NCBI GenBank assembly: GCA_937890845.1
Contig: CALADR010000244.1
Span: 1 to 18,123 of the forward strand
From: an uncultured Bacteroidales bacterium
GTDB taxonomy: Bacteria; Bacteroidota; Bacteroidia; Bacteroidales; UBA932
Length of the DNA: 18,123 nt
Direction: 5' to 3'
Both the position numbers and the translations under genes were made by a program. The notes under the pieces were generated by a model. It did not search any database. It was not told where the DNA came from and saw only the letters and a list, made by a program, of their open reading frames with translations. Shown here piece by piece: positions 7,510 through 15,791 of the stretch (position 1 is its first letter; each line of letters opens with the position of its first letter).

Positions 7510-8160
7510 TTACAGATATTCGAAGATTTGCTCCGGGCTGTCAGCTGTTTTCCATGGTGAATGCAAGAGCAGTTCTTCCTTTGTCCGGAATCCCCATGTC
7601 ACACCGATTGTACGTACTCCTGCATTATTACCTGTAATCATATCTACATCAGAATCTCCGACATATACAACATCTGACTTGTCCTCTATACCTGCAGCCT
7701 GCATTGCCTCGTAAACAATTTCAGGGTCAGGTTTTATAGGCATTCCGTCTCTCTGTCCGAGGATTGCTTCAAATTTATACTCTCTGAAGAATTTCTCTGC
7801 GAGCTTTTCCGTACCGTCCTGATATTTGTTAGAAGCAATAGCCAGTTTTATGCCACTGGCTGAAATTTTTTCCAGCAATTCAGGAATCCCTTTGTATGGT
7901 CTTGTCCTGTCAGTCTTGTGCATGTCGTAGTATGGAATGAAGAACTCTTTCATTTTCATTACATATTCATCACCATCCGCTTCTGGGGGCAGGGCTTTTC
8001 TGAACAGATTATAAATGCCACGGCCTACAAGTGAATTATATTCAGACATATCCCTTTCAGGGAATCCGCATTTTTTCAATGCGTAGTTGCAGGCATTTCC
8101 CAAATCCTCTATAGTGTCCAGCAAAGTGCCGTCTAAATCGAATATTATAAGTTTTGTCAT
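7510..8160 (-). CDS. HAD-family phosphatase, phosphoglycolate-phosphatase-like
   Basis: Soluble phosphohydrolase of the haloacid dehalogenase superfamily, subfamily IA, 216 residues. All four motifs are present: I, FDLDGTLLDT with nucleophile Asp8 and acid/base Asp10; II, AIASNKY with Ser110; III, Lys143 in IKPDPE; IV, VGDSDVDM with Asp169 and Asp173. A helical cap follows motif I (about residues 16-85). The closest named relative is phosphoglycolate phosphatase (Gph), but the group also includes pyrophosphatase (PpaX) and sugar-phosphate phosphatases, so the substrate is open. First gene of the unit that continues into the AI-2E-family and hydrolase genes. Upstream, TACATTTA (minus, 8168-8175) is one base off a -7 box, but it stands very close to the start. 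Confidence 0.88.
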   Translation of the reverse strand: MTKLIIFDLDGTLLDTIEDLGNACNYALKKCGFPERDMSEYNSLVGRGIYNLFRKALPPEADGDEYVMKMKEFFIPYYDMHKTDRTRPYKGIPELLEKISASGIKLAIASNKYQDGTEKLAEKFFREYKFEAILGQRDGMPIKPDPEIVYEAMQAAGIEDKSDVVYVGDSDVDMITGNNAGVRTIGVTWGFRTKEELLLHSPWKTADSPEQIFEYL

Positions 8161-8199
8161 AAAAAAATAAATGTATTCTACTTTGGTACATTGTAGCTT

Positions 8200-8207
8200 T
8201 ACCTTTG
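8200..8207 (+). promoter_or_regulatory. Promoter -7 element before the 41-residue ORF
   Basis: TACCTTTG, a full match to TAnnTTTG and identical to the box before the LytTR gene. TTTG at 8182-8185 is 14 bases upstream, shorter than the usual 19. Transcription would begin about 15 bases before the small ORF's ATG at 8229. Confidence 0.45.
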
Positions 8208-8228
8208 TGTCAACAAAAAGAAAAAGCC

Positions 8229-8354
8229 ATGAAAAAGAATGATTTTACTATAGACTATATTTTACCAATGATTTCATCAGAGAATTCATTTGATGTTCTT
8301 GCTGATCTGATAAGTGATATGGACCTAGAAATCGTTGATGTCAAGATTGCGTGA
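8229..8354 (+). CDS. Possible small protein of 41 residues, unknown function
   Basis: An ATG at 8229 opens a frame that ends with TGA at 8352-8354. It encodes 41 residues beginning MKKNDFTIDYILPMIS and ending DLEIVDVKIA. It is acidic, with many Asp and Glu residues in the second half, and has no signal peptide or membrane segment. Support: a full -7 box at 8200-8207, an A-rich stretch just before the ATG (AAAAAGAAAAAG) that suits Bacteroidota initiation, and its place in an otherwise empty 180-base gap. Against: the short length, no recognised family, and its last 14 bases overlap the convergent clpC 3' end. I do not recognise it. Confidence 0.45.
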   Translation: MKKNDFTIDYILPMISSENSFDVLADLISDMDLEIVDVKIA

Positions 8355-10698
8355 CAGTAGTCTGGGAGCACTTGAATTTCACTTCTGTTCCGGACTTGTC
8401 GTGGTTTATACCTACTGTTATCGTATCTGTAACTTCTCTGTTCTGACTTTGATTCAGTAATCGTGACATTATAGATTCGGCTACGGGATCTTCAACATAT
8501 TTTTGGATGGCCCTTTTCAGAGGTCTGGCTCCGAATTCAGGATCAAATCCGGCATCTGCAACGAATTTTCGTGCAGCAGCTGTGATATTAAGTGTGAATC
8601 CTGCTTCAGCTACTCTGTTACGCAGGCCCTTCAACTGTATGTCAATGATTTTTTCAATATCCTCTCTGTTAAGGGAATTGAAGAAAACCTGTTCGTCTAT
8701 CCTGTTTATAAATTCAGGTGGAAAAGCTTTTCGTACAGCTTTATGGACTATATTTTTGCGGTCTTCATTCAAGTTCCTTGTGGAAGTGTTGAATCCAAGT
8801 CCGTTACCATAATATTCAAGTTCGCGGCTTCCAATGTTTGAAGTCATTATTATTATGGTGTTTCTGAAATTAACATATCTTCCATTACTGTCTGTAAGCC
8901 TTCCTTCGTCCAGAATTTGAAGGAGAAGGTTGAATATGTCAGGATGTGCCTTTTCTATTTCATCCAGAAGGACAACGCAGTATGGTTTTCTTCGTACCCT
9001 TTCGCTAAGCTGGCCTCCATCTTCAAATCCGACATATCCCGGGGGAGCACCAATGAGTCGTGTGGCTGTGAATTTTTCCATATATTCACTCATGTCAATA
9101 CGTACTATATTGCTATCAGAATCAAAAAGATACTCAGCAATAGACTTGGCAAGCTGCGTTTTCCCCACGCCGGTCGGACCAAGGAAAAGGAATGAGCCTA
9201 CGGGTCTAGACGTATCCTTGATTCCAGTGCGGTTTCTTCTTATAGCTTTTGTTACTTTTTCTATAGCCTCATCCTGACCTATTATGTTCTTTTTCAGAAA
9301 GTTGTCCATATTGACAAGTCTGCTGATTTCTGATTCAGCCACTTTGTTTGCCGGTATTCCTGAAATTTTTGATATTACTGTTGCAATATCGTCTTCAGTA
9401 ACGATTGTGTCTTTCCTCCTCCTTTTACCTCCCGTACACTGTAACCTTACCATTGATCCTGCTTCGTCAAGAGCATCTATAGCTTTGTCCGGAAGACATC
9501 TGTCTGTAATATATCTTTCGGAAAGACGGACACATGCTGATATTGCTTCCGGAGTGTATGTGACTGCATGGAATTGCTCGTAGCATCCTTTTATTTTTTC
9601 CAGTATGGCAACAGACTGCTTGCGGCCTGAAGGTTCGACCAGAACTTTCTGAAATCTTCTGTCCAGAGCACCGTCCTTTTCAATTATTTTTGAAAATTCG
9701 TCCAAAGTCGTTGCTCCGATACACTGAAGTTCCCCTCTTGCAAGAGCCGGTTTCAGAATATTTGCCGCATCAAGGCTGCCAGACGCTCCTCCGGCTCCTA
9801 CTATAGTGTGAAATTCGTCAATAAACAATATTATGTCAGGATTGCTGCTGATTTCCTGTATTATGGCTTTGAGCCTTTTTTCGAAATCTCCCCTATATTT
9901 GGTCCCGGCGACTACCGATGCAAGGTCAAGAGAAACAATTTGTTTGGCTGCAAGTGAAGGCGGAATCTCTCCGCTTGCGATTTTTAAAGCTATTCCTTCG
10001 ACAATTGCGGATTTTCCTACACCGGGATCACCTACCAGCATCGGGTTGTTTTTCTTCCTTCTTCCCAATATTTCTATGACCCTCATTATCTCGTCTTCTC
10101 TTCCCACTACAGGGTCGAGTTTTCCGCTCCTTGCAGCCTGTGTTATGTCATAGCCGAATTCTTCGACTGCTGACTTTGATTCTTCCTGTGATTCGGCATC
10201 CGCATTCTCTTCCGGTGCTTTTCCTGACTTGACGTTTTCCTCGTCAATCTTGCTTCCGGTCATTTCGTTGCGTTCCATGAACGATATGACTCTTCCATAG
10301 TCTATACCTGTGTCTCTCAGATAGCTTTGTGCATAACTGTTGGTGTTTCTGCACAAAGCAAGAAGAAGGTGCTGGGAAGAGGCTTCCGAACACTTTAGTC
10401 GTGTAGCTTCAAGTACGGTGATGCTCAGCACATTCTGTGTTCCTCTTGAGAAAGTTACATTGGTGGCTTCGGAGTATGGTATGTGTTCGTTTGTGAAGAT
10501 TTTGCTGTCAATGAAATGTTTGAGTTCATCCAGGTCTGTTTCCAATCCGCGCAGAATGTCTGTGGCAGTATTGTCACCGTGGCGAAGTATTCCCAGCATA
10601 AGGTGGTCGGGGGCAATTCCGTAACTGCCGGTCCTCATGGCCTCTTCCCTGGAGTAGTTGATAATAGCATTGAGTTCGTCTGATATTCTTATTTCCAT
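8341..10698 (-). CDS. clpC: ClpC-type AAA+ unfoldase of the Clp protease, lacking the M-domain
   Basis: Double-ring AAA+ unfoldase that feeds proteins to ClpP. The 785 residues comprise a Clp N-domain (about 1-142), an acidic linker (150-180), AAA1 with Walker A GDPGVGKS (223-230) and Walker B LFIDE (291-295), and AAA2 with Walker A GPTGVGKT (507-514) and Walker B VVLLDE (575-580). The ClpP-docking loop LGF is at 634-636 in GNGLGFN, so it is a ClpP partner and not ClpB. The coiled-coil M-domain that ClpC normally carries between the AAA1 small domain and AAA2 is absent: DEAGSMVRLQ (411-420) passes through the short basic stretch GGKRRRKD straight to TEDDIATVIS, as in ClpA. AAA2 nevertheless looks ClpC-like (VGF-type loop, EFINRIDE). 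It stands alone, with no ctsR/mcsAB neighbours, and has its own promoter at 10720-10751. Confidence 0.93.
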   Translation of the reverse strand: MEIRISDELNAIINYSREEAMRTGSYGIAPDHLMLGILRHGDNTATDILRGLETDLDELKHFIDSKIFTNEHIPYSEATNVTFSRGTQNVLSITVLEATRLKCSEASSQHLLLALCRNTNSYAQSYLRDTGIDYGRVISFMERNEMTGSKIDEENVKSGKAPEENADAESQEESKSAVEEFGYDITQAARSGKLDPVVGREDEIMRVIEILGRRKKNNPMLVGDPGVGKSAIVEGIALKIASGEIPPSLAAKQIVSLDLASVVAGTKYRGDFEKRLKAIIQEISSNPDIILFIDEFHTIVGAGGASGSLDAANILKPALARGELQCIGATTLDEFSKIIEKDGALDRRFQKVLVEPSGRKQSVAILEKIKGCYEQFHAVTYTPEAISACVRLSERYITDRCLPDKAIDALDEAGSMVRLQCTGGKRRRKDTIVTEDDIATVISKISGIPANKVAESEISRLVNMDNFLKKNIIGQDEAIEKVTKAIRRNRTGIKDTSRPVGSFLFLGPTGVGKTQLAKSIAEYLFDSDSNIVRIDMSEYMEKFTATRLIGAPPGYVGFEDGGQLSERVRRKPYCVVLLDEIEKAHPDIFNLLLQILDEGRLTDSNGRYVNFRNTIIIMTSNIGSRELEYYGNGLGFNTSTRNLNEDRKNIVHKAVRKAFPPEFINRIDEQVFFNSLNREDIEKIIDIQLKGLRNRVAEAGFTLNITAAARKFVADAGFDPEFGARPLKRAIQKYVEDPVAESIMSRLLNQSQNREVTDTITVGINHDKSGTEVKFKCSQTTVTQS

Positions 10699-10719
10699 AT
10701 CCTGTGCTTTGACAAACTA

Positions 10720-10751
10720 CAAATTTAATAATCTGTTTTGTTTTTCTCAAA
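10720..10751 (-). promoter_or_regulatory. Promoter of clpC
   Basis: On the minus strand TTTG (10748-10751), 20 bases, then TAAATTTG (10720-10727): both halves of the Bacteroidota promoter with good spacing. The predicted transcript starts near 10714, about 16 bases before the clpC ATG at 10698. No heat-shock (CIRCE or CtsR-type) repeat is evident nearby. Confidence 0.7.
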
Positions 10752-10779
10752 AATTAGACTTGTTTCTGTAGAAAATACG

Positions 10780-10810
10780 TTTGTCCGGCAAATAAAAATT
10801 TGTAACTTTG
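10780..10810 (+). promoter_or_regulatory. Promoter of gyrA
   Basis: TTTG (10780-10783), exactly 19 bases, then TAACTTTG (10803-10810): a perfect match to the Bacteroidota vegetative promoter. The predicted start near 10816 gives a leader of about 57 bases before the gyrA ATG at 10873. Confidence 0.8.
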
Positions 10811-10872
10811 CACACTTGCATATGATGGAATTGTGCAGTTAGGTTTGAGTTGAAAAAATAAGCTTAAAACAG

Positions 10873-13368
10873 ATGGAAGAAAATCAGACAATAACAGGCA
10901 GGATAGAAACTGTCAACATAGACAAGCAGATGCGCAGTGCGTATATTGACTATTCTATGTCAGTGATAGTGTCAAGAGCCTTGCCTGATGTGCGCGACGG
11001 AATGAAACCTGTGCATCGCAGGGTGCTTTTCGGTATGGAGGGACTGGGTCTTGGCTATACCGGACAGACAAAGAAATCTGCCAGAATCGTAGGAGAGGTG
11101 CTTGGTAAGTACCATCCGCACGGTGATTCAAGTGTATATGATGCAATGGTTAGAATGGCGCAGTTCTGGAGTCTGAGGTATCCGCTGGTATTCGGCCAGG
11201 GAAACTTCGGTTCTATGGATGGTGACCCTGTTGCTGCAATGCGATATACAGAGGCGAAACTTACAAAGCTTTCGGATGAGGTGCTGGCTGATCTGGACAA
11301 GGATACCGTAAATATGGTTAACAACTTTGACGATACTCTCCAGGAGCCTACTGTGTTGCCTACAAAGGTGCCATTGCTTTTGCTGAACGGCTCTTCAGGT
11401 ATTGCCGTAGGTATGGCTACCAATATGGCGCCTCATAATCTGACAGAGTGCTGTGATGCGATATGTGCGTATATTGACAATCCGGAAATATCAGTCGACG
11501 AGCTGATGCATTATATCAAAGGTCCTGATTTCCAGGGAATAAGGGATGCGTTCGAAACAGGTCCCGGCCGTATTGTGATAAGGTCAAAGACAGAGATAGA
11601 AGTAAGCGACTCGGGACGAGAGACCATAGTTGTTACCGAAATACCTTATATGGTCAACAAGAGGGAAATGATTGAGAAAATCGCAGAACTTGTTGAAAGC
11701 AAGAAGATAGAAGGTATATCATACGTCAATGATGAGACCACAAGAAAAGGAGTCAGAGTAGTAATTAAGTTGAAGATGGGAGCAAATGCAAACGTTGTTC
11801 TCAATATGCTTTATAAGTACACTCCGCTCCAGTCAAGTTTCTCGGTGAATAATGTGGCTCTTGTTAACGGACGTCCAAGGATATTGAATCTCAGGGATCT
11901 GATAAAATATTTCGTAAGGCATAGGCATGAGGTGATTGTTCGCAGGACGAAATTTGATCTTGACAAGGCTCAGAAGAGGGCTCATATCCTTGAAGGTCTT
12001 CTGAAAGCATTGGATGTCATAGATGAGATTATAAAGATAATCAGGGCATCAAAAAATGTTGATGAGGCCAGAGCGGAACTGATGTCCCGATTTGACTTTA
12101 CAGAAGCCCAGGCTACGGCAATCGTAGAGATGAGGCTTCGCCAGCTTACCGGACTTGAGCGTGAAAAACTTCAGTCTGAATATGATGAATTGATGAAGTT
12201 CATTCATTATTGCGAAGAGGTGCTTTCAAATTATGACAAGCAGATGGAGGTCATAAAGCAGGAAACCCTCGAAATGAAGGAAAAATATGGTGATGCAAGA
12301 AGAACTGAAATAGCATTGTCGGCAGAAGACTTCAACCCTGAGGACTTCTATCCGGATGATGATGTTGTAATTACCATTTCCCATCTCGGATATATCAAGC
12401 GTACTCCTTTGGCAGAATACAGGACGCAGAACAGGGGCGGAGTAGGAATAAAGGGAAGTACTACCAGAGATGAAGATTTCATTGAGCATATCTATGTGGC
12501 CAACATGCACAGTACCATGCTCCTTTTTACCCAGAATGGAAAATGTTACTGGCTTAAGGTATATGAAATACCAGAAGGCTCAAGAGCTTCCAAGGGACGC
12601 GCTCTCCAAAATATAATAAATATTGAGTCTGATGACAAAGTCAAGGCATATATTAATGTTAAGAATCTCAAGGATGAGGATTATGTAAATAACAATTATA
12701 TAGTTCTTGCGACCAAGAGAGGAATAATAAAAAAGACTTCACTGGAGGCCTATTCAAGGCCTAGAACCAATGGTGTGAACGCTATAACTGTCAGGGATGG
12801 AGATGAATTGCTTGAGGCAGCAATGACCAACGGCAATTGTCAGATAATGCTTGCAGGAAGGAAGGGAAGGTGCGTGAGGTTTGACGAAAATGATGCAAGA
12901 CCTCTTGGAAGGACGGCTTCAGGTGTCAGAGGCATAAATATTGATGAGGATGATGAGGTTATCGGTATGGTATGCTATGACCCTACAGCTGAAGATGCTG
13001 CTTCTCACAATATCCTTGTAGTGAGCGAGCACGGTTACGGAAAGCGTTCCGACGTTGAGGAATATAGGATAACAAATAGAGGTGGTAAGGGCGTTAAGAC
13101 ACTGAGTATCACTGATAAGACAGGTGATTTGATAGCTCTGAAGGATGTGACTGATGACAATGATCTGATGATAATTAACCGATCAGGTCTTACGATAAGG
13201 ATGGCTGTGGCTGATATAAGGGTTGCAGGAAGGGCAACACAGGGAGTACGCCTTATCAATATAAAGGATGGGGACGCCATTGCAGCAGTTTCGGCAGTTT
13301 CCAAGAACGATGAAGAAAGGTCTGAAGAGTCTGTTTCATCTGAAAGCAATGCTTCCTCAGGCGAATAA
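10873..13368 (+). CDS. gyrA: DNA gyrase subunit A
   Basis: Breakage-reunion subunit of gyrase, which with GyrB introduces negative supercoils. The 831 residues are usual for the family. The catalytic tyrosine is Tyr125 in AAMRYTEAKL. In the quinolone-resistance region, HPHGDSSVYD keeps Ser86 and Asp90 (E. coli Ser83 and Asp87), so the classic resistance changes are absent. GSSGIAVGMATNMAPHNL (173-190) is the usual tower-side signature. The C-terminal beta-pinwheel starts after about residue 490 and has its blade repeats. The GyrA-box position reads QNRGGVG (519-525) in place of the canonical QRRGGKG, but the box location identifies GyrA and not ParC. An acidic, Ser-rich tail ends the protein. 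It has a strong promoter at 10780-10810, diverges from clpC, and is followed after 30 bases by the TPR gene. Confidence 0.97.
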   Translation: MEENQTITGRIETVNIDKQMRSAYIDYSMSVIVSRALPDVRDGMKPVHRRVLFGMEGLGLGYTGQTKKSARIVGEVLGKYHPHGDSSVYDAMVRMAQFWSLRYPLVFGQGNFGSMDGDPVAAMRYTEAKLTKLSDEVLADLDKDTVNMVNNFDDTLQEPTVLPTKVPLLLLNGSSGIAVGMATNMAPHNLTECCDAICAYIDNPEISVDELMHYIKGPDFQGIRDAFETGPGRIVIRSKTEIEVSDSGRETIVVTEIPYMVNKREMIEKIAELVESKKIEGISYVNDETTRKGVRVVIKLKMGANANVVLNMLYKYTPLQSSFSVNNVALVNGRPRILNLRDLIKYFVRHRHEVIVRRTKFDLDKAQKRAHILEGLLKALDVIDEIIKIIRASKNVDEARAELMSRFDFTEAQATAIVEMRLRQLTGLEREKLQSEYDELMKFIHYCEEVLSNYDKQMEVIKQETLEMKEKYGDARRTEIALSAEDFNPEDFYPDDDVVITISHLGYIKRTPLAEYRTQNRGGVGIKGSTTRDEDFIEHIYVANMHSTMLLFTQNGKCYWLKVYEIPEGSRASKGRALQNIINIESDDKVKAYINVKNLKDEDYVNNNYIVLATKRGIIKKTSLEAYSRPRTNGVNAITVRDGDELLEAAMTNGNCQIMLAGRKGRCVRFDENDARPLGRTASGVRGINIDEDDEVIGMVCYDPTAEDAASHNILVVSEHGYGKRSDVEEYRITNRGGKGVKTLSITDKTGDLIALKDVTDDNDLMIINRSGLTIRMAVADIRVAGRATQGVRLINIKDGDAIAAVSAVSKNDEERSEESVSSESNASSGE

Positions 13369-13398
13369 ATAGAACAAACATTTTAAATTACGGAAAAT

Positions 13399-14721
13399 AT
13401 GAAAAAGATTCTCATTGCATTGGCAGTTCTCCTTTCAGTACAGGTTGCTGATGCGCAGGTTAAATCTCCGGCTGATTCGAAGAAGGCCGTAGAGGCTGCA
13501 GAGGCAGCAAGTCAGAATCCAAAGAAGGCTGTCAAAGTAGCGACTTGGACCAAGTTGGCAGGAGCCTATGTAGAGGCTTTCAACGCTCCGGCAGGAAATG
13601 CCTGGATCGGTGCAGGCCAGCAGGAGCTTTCCCTGATTATGGGTTCTGAAAAACCATCAGCTACAGAGACAGTTGAACTTATGGGCGAGCCTTTTACAAA
13701 AATGGTTTATGCTGATAAGAATTTCTATTTCAATGGCGGAGGAGTTCTCCAGATTATTGAAATTACAAATCCTGTTTATGAGGATGCACTTGACAGAGCT
13801 TATGATGCCTATCTTAAAGCATTGGAAGTAGATGTTAAGAAGGGCAAGACTTCCGATATCATCGAGGGAATCAAAGGTGTGGCATCCAAGTATCTTGAAG
13901 CAGGTATGACCTACTATATGCTCGGAGACTTGAAGACAGCTGGTGAGGATTTTGCAAAAGCAGCTGAATTTACTGCAGCAGAGCCTGTAAGCAGCGTTGA
14001 TACTACTGCAGCATACAATGCAGGATTTGCTGCATGGTCTCTTCAGAATTATGAGGAGGCTAAAAAGTTCTTCCAGATGTGTATAGATGCCGGATATTTC
14101 TATGAGGACGGTGAGGTATATGCAAAAATATCAGATTGCTACAGCAAACTTGGCGATATGGAGAATGCAAGACTTTCTCTTGAGAAGGGATTCCAGGCAT
14201 ATCCTCAGAGTCAGAGCATCCTTATCGGCTTGATCAACTTCTATATAGAGAGCGGAGACAATCCTGAAAGGCTTTTTACGCTTTTGGATGAGGCAAAGAA
14301 GAATGAGCCAGGAAACGCGTCTCTCTATTATGTGGAAGGAAACATTTACAATCAGTTGGGAAATCAGGAAAAGGCCGTTGAAGCTTATAGAAAGTCACAT
14401 GAGATAAACCCTGAATATGAATTCGGACTTATCGGTATCGGTATTCTTTACTATAATCAGGCAATCGACCTTCAGGAGAAAGCACAGGCAGAGCTTGATG
14501 ATACCAAGTATATGGCTCTTGTAAGTGAATTCGAGACTGCTTTGAGAAATGCAATTGAGCCGTTTGAGTCAGCTTACAACGTTTCGAAGGTAAATGAAAT
14601 AAAAGTCAATATTGCAGAGTATTTGAAGAATATTTATTACAGATTCCGTGAGGAAAGTGCAGATTTTATGGCTAAGTATGAGAAGTACAACGAAGTAGTT
14701 GCTACTGGAAACCCACTTTAG
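13399..14721 (+). CDS. Secreted tetratricopeptide-repeat (TPR) protein
   Basis: Exported protein of 440 residues made largely of TPR-type helical hairpins; role unknown. The N-terminus MKKILIALAVLLSVQVADAQ is a clear signal peptide with likely cleavage after Ala-Asp-Ala. No lipobox Cys is present, so it should be free in the periplasm. TPR-like units are visible near 165-198, 203-236 (YNAGFAAWSLQNYEEAKKFF), 237-270 (ISDCYSKLGDMENA) and 306-339 (EGNIYNQLGNQEKAVEAY). The mature N-terminal part (about 30-160) is also helical. It begins 30 bases after the gyrA stop with no evident promoter in between, so it is probably read through from gyrA, and it ends at the strong terminator at 14745-14794. 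A functional link with gyrase is not implied. Confidence 0.85.
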   Translation: MKKILIALAVLLSVQVADAQVKSPADSKKAVEAAEAASQNPKKAVKVATWTKLAGAYVEAFNAPAGNAWIGAGQQELSLIMGSEKPSATETVELMGEPFTKMVYADKNFYFNGGGVLQIIEITNPVYEDALDRAYDAYLKALEVDVKKGKTSDIIEGIKGVASKYLEAGMTYYMLGDLKTAGEDFAKAAEFTAAEPVSSVDTTAAYNAGFAAWSLQNYEEAKKFFQMCIDAGYFYEDGEVYAKISDCYSKLGDMENARLSLEKGFQAYPQSQSILIGLINFYIESGDNPERLFTLLDEAKKNEPGNASLYYVEGNIYNQLGNQEKAVEAYRKSHEINPEYEFGLIGIGILYYNQAIDLQEKAQAELDDTKYMALVSEFETALRNAIEPFESAYNVSKVNEIKVNIAEYLKNIYYRFREESADFMAKYEKYNEVVATGNPL

Positions 14722-14744
14722 TCAAAATAGTGACTGTCAAATAT

Positions 14745-14794
14745 GTCAGCGGGAGAATCCGTGTTGCCTGAGGCAATTGGATTCTCCCGCTGAC
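14745..14794 (+). terminator. Strong intrinsic terminator after the gyrA-TPR unit
   Basis: Perfect 16-bp stem: 14745-14760 (GTCAGCGGGAGAATCC) with 14779-14794, followed by TTTTATTG. The loop holds a second 5-bp hairpin, TTGCC (14764-14768) with GGCAA (14772-14776). The convergent phoH gene ends at 14826, so the hairpin may also slow transcription from that side, although the T-tract is weaker there. Confidence 0.85.
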
Positions 14795-14825
14795 TTTTAT
14801 TGTTAGATGACTTGATGAGAACTAT

Positions 14826-15791
14826 TTATTCGGTTTTGCCGTTCTCGAAGGCTTTTACTATCTTGCTGACAAGCGGATGTCTGACAATGTCTTCTTTGCT
14901 GAAAAAGATTGAAGCTATACCGTTTATTCCTTTTGTCAGTTCTATTCCCTTCATAAGACCGGAATCCTCTTTATGAGGCAGGTCTATCTGGCTGGCATCT
15001 CCTGTGACAATGAATTTGGCATCATTTCCCATTCTTGTCAGGAACATTTTCAATTGTCCAAGGTTTGTATTTTGTGCTTCGTCCAATATTACGCAAGCTC
15101 TGTCCAAAGTACGTCCTCTCATATATGCCAGCGGAGCTATCTGTATGGTTCCGTCTGTGATAAATTCCTGTAATCTCTTTGCCGGTATCATATCGCCGAG
15201 AGCGTCATATAGTGGCTGGAGATACGGATCAAGTTTATCTTTCAGGTCTCCAGGAAGGAACCCTAGGCGCTCACCAGCCTCTACGGCCGGCCTGGTAAGG
15301 ATTATGCGCCGGATTTCTCTGTTTTTCAGAGCACGGACAGCAAGAGCAATTGCGATATATGTTTTTCCTGTACCTGCAGGTCCGACTGCGAACACCAGAT
15401 CGTTTTCAAAATAAGCTTCAACCATCTTTTCCTGTGTTCTGTTCCTTGCGCGTATAGGTCGGCCTTCTGAATTGTACACGATGAGGGCATCCCCCTTCAT
15501 CTTTATCCTGTCATTCGGACTGTTACCTTCAAATATTTCTTCTACATCATACGGTGTGAGATTCATTTTATGTTTTCTGCGTTCAACAAGTAGATTCAGT
15601 TTCTCTTCAAATAATCTGACGGACTTACTCTCACCTTCCAGTCTGATCTCATTGCCCCGTGCTATAACCTTAAGTTCGGGGAAATAGCCGCATAGCGCTT
15701 CAAGTATTCTGTTCCCGGCACCGAGTATTTCTACCGGATCCATTTCTGCAATGGAAATTGTTTTCTTTTCGATTACTTTGTTTTCAGTCAT
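14826..15791 (-). CDS. phoH: PhoH-family ATPase
   Basis: Cytoplasmic P-loop ATPase, 321 residues, the normal size of PhoH/PhoL proteins. After an N-terminal domain (about 15-75, nucleic-acid-binding-like) come Walker A GPAGTGKT (137-144), RRIILTRPAVEAGERLGFLPG (split by the family's conserved Arg and Glu), Walker B VILDEAQN (234-241) and the GDASQIDLP signature (264-272). Relatives have ATPase and sometimes RNA-helicase or ribonuclease-associated activity and are linked to phosphate starvation in E. coli and to rRNA maturation (PhoL-YbeY); the role here is inferred only. Its ATG overlaps the TGA of the upstream capA-like gene as ATGA (15788-15791), which implies translational coupling. Confidence 0.93.
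   Translation of the reverse strand: MTENKVIEKKTISIAEMDPVEILGAGNRILEALCGYFPELKVIARGNEIRLEGESKSVRLFEEKLNLLVERRKHKMNLTPYDVEEIFEGNSPNDRIKMKGDALIVYNSEGRPIRARNRTQEKMVEAYFENDLVFAVGPAGTGKTYIAIALAVRALKNREIRRIILTRPAVEAGERLGFLPGDLKDKLDPYLQPLYDALGDMIPAKRLQEFITDGTIQIAPLAYMRGRTLDRACVILDEAQNTNLGQLKMFLTRMGNDAKFIVTGDASQIDLPHKEDSGLMKGIELTKGINGIASIFFSKEDIVRHPLVSKIVKAFENGKTE

Noticed and set aside
8161..8340. Possible terminator for clpC in the gap downstream of its stop
   Set aside because: I found no stem followed by a T-tract on the minus strand in this interval.
10809..10837. Inverted repeat TGCACA-N17-TGTGCA in the gyrA leader
   Set aside because: Six-base arms with a long spacer arise readily by chance, and no known gyrase regulator in this phylum ties to it. 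Part of it overlaps the promoter box.
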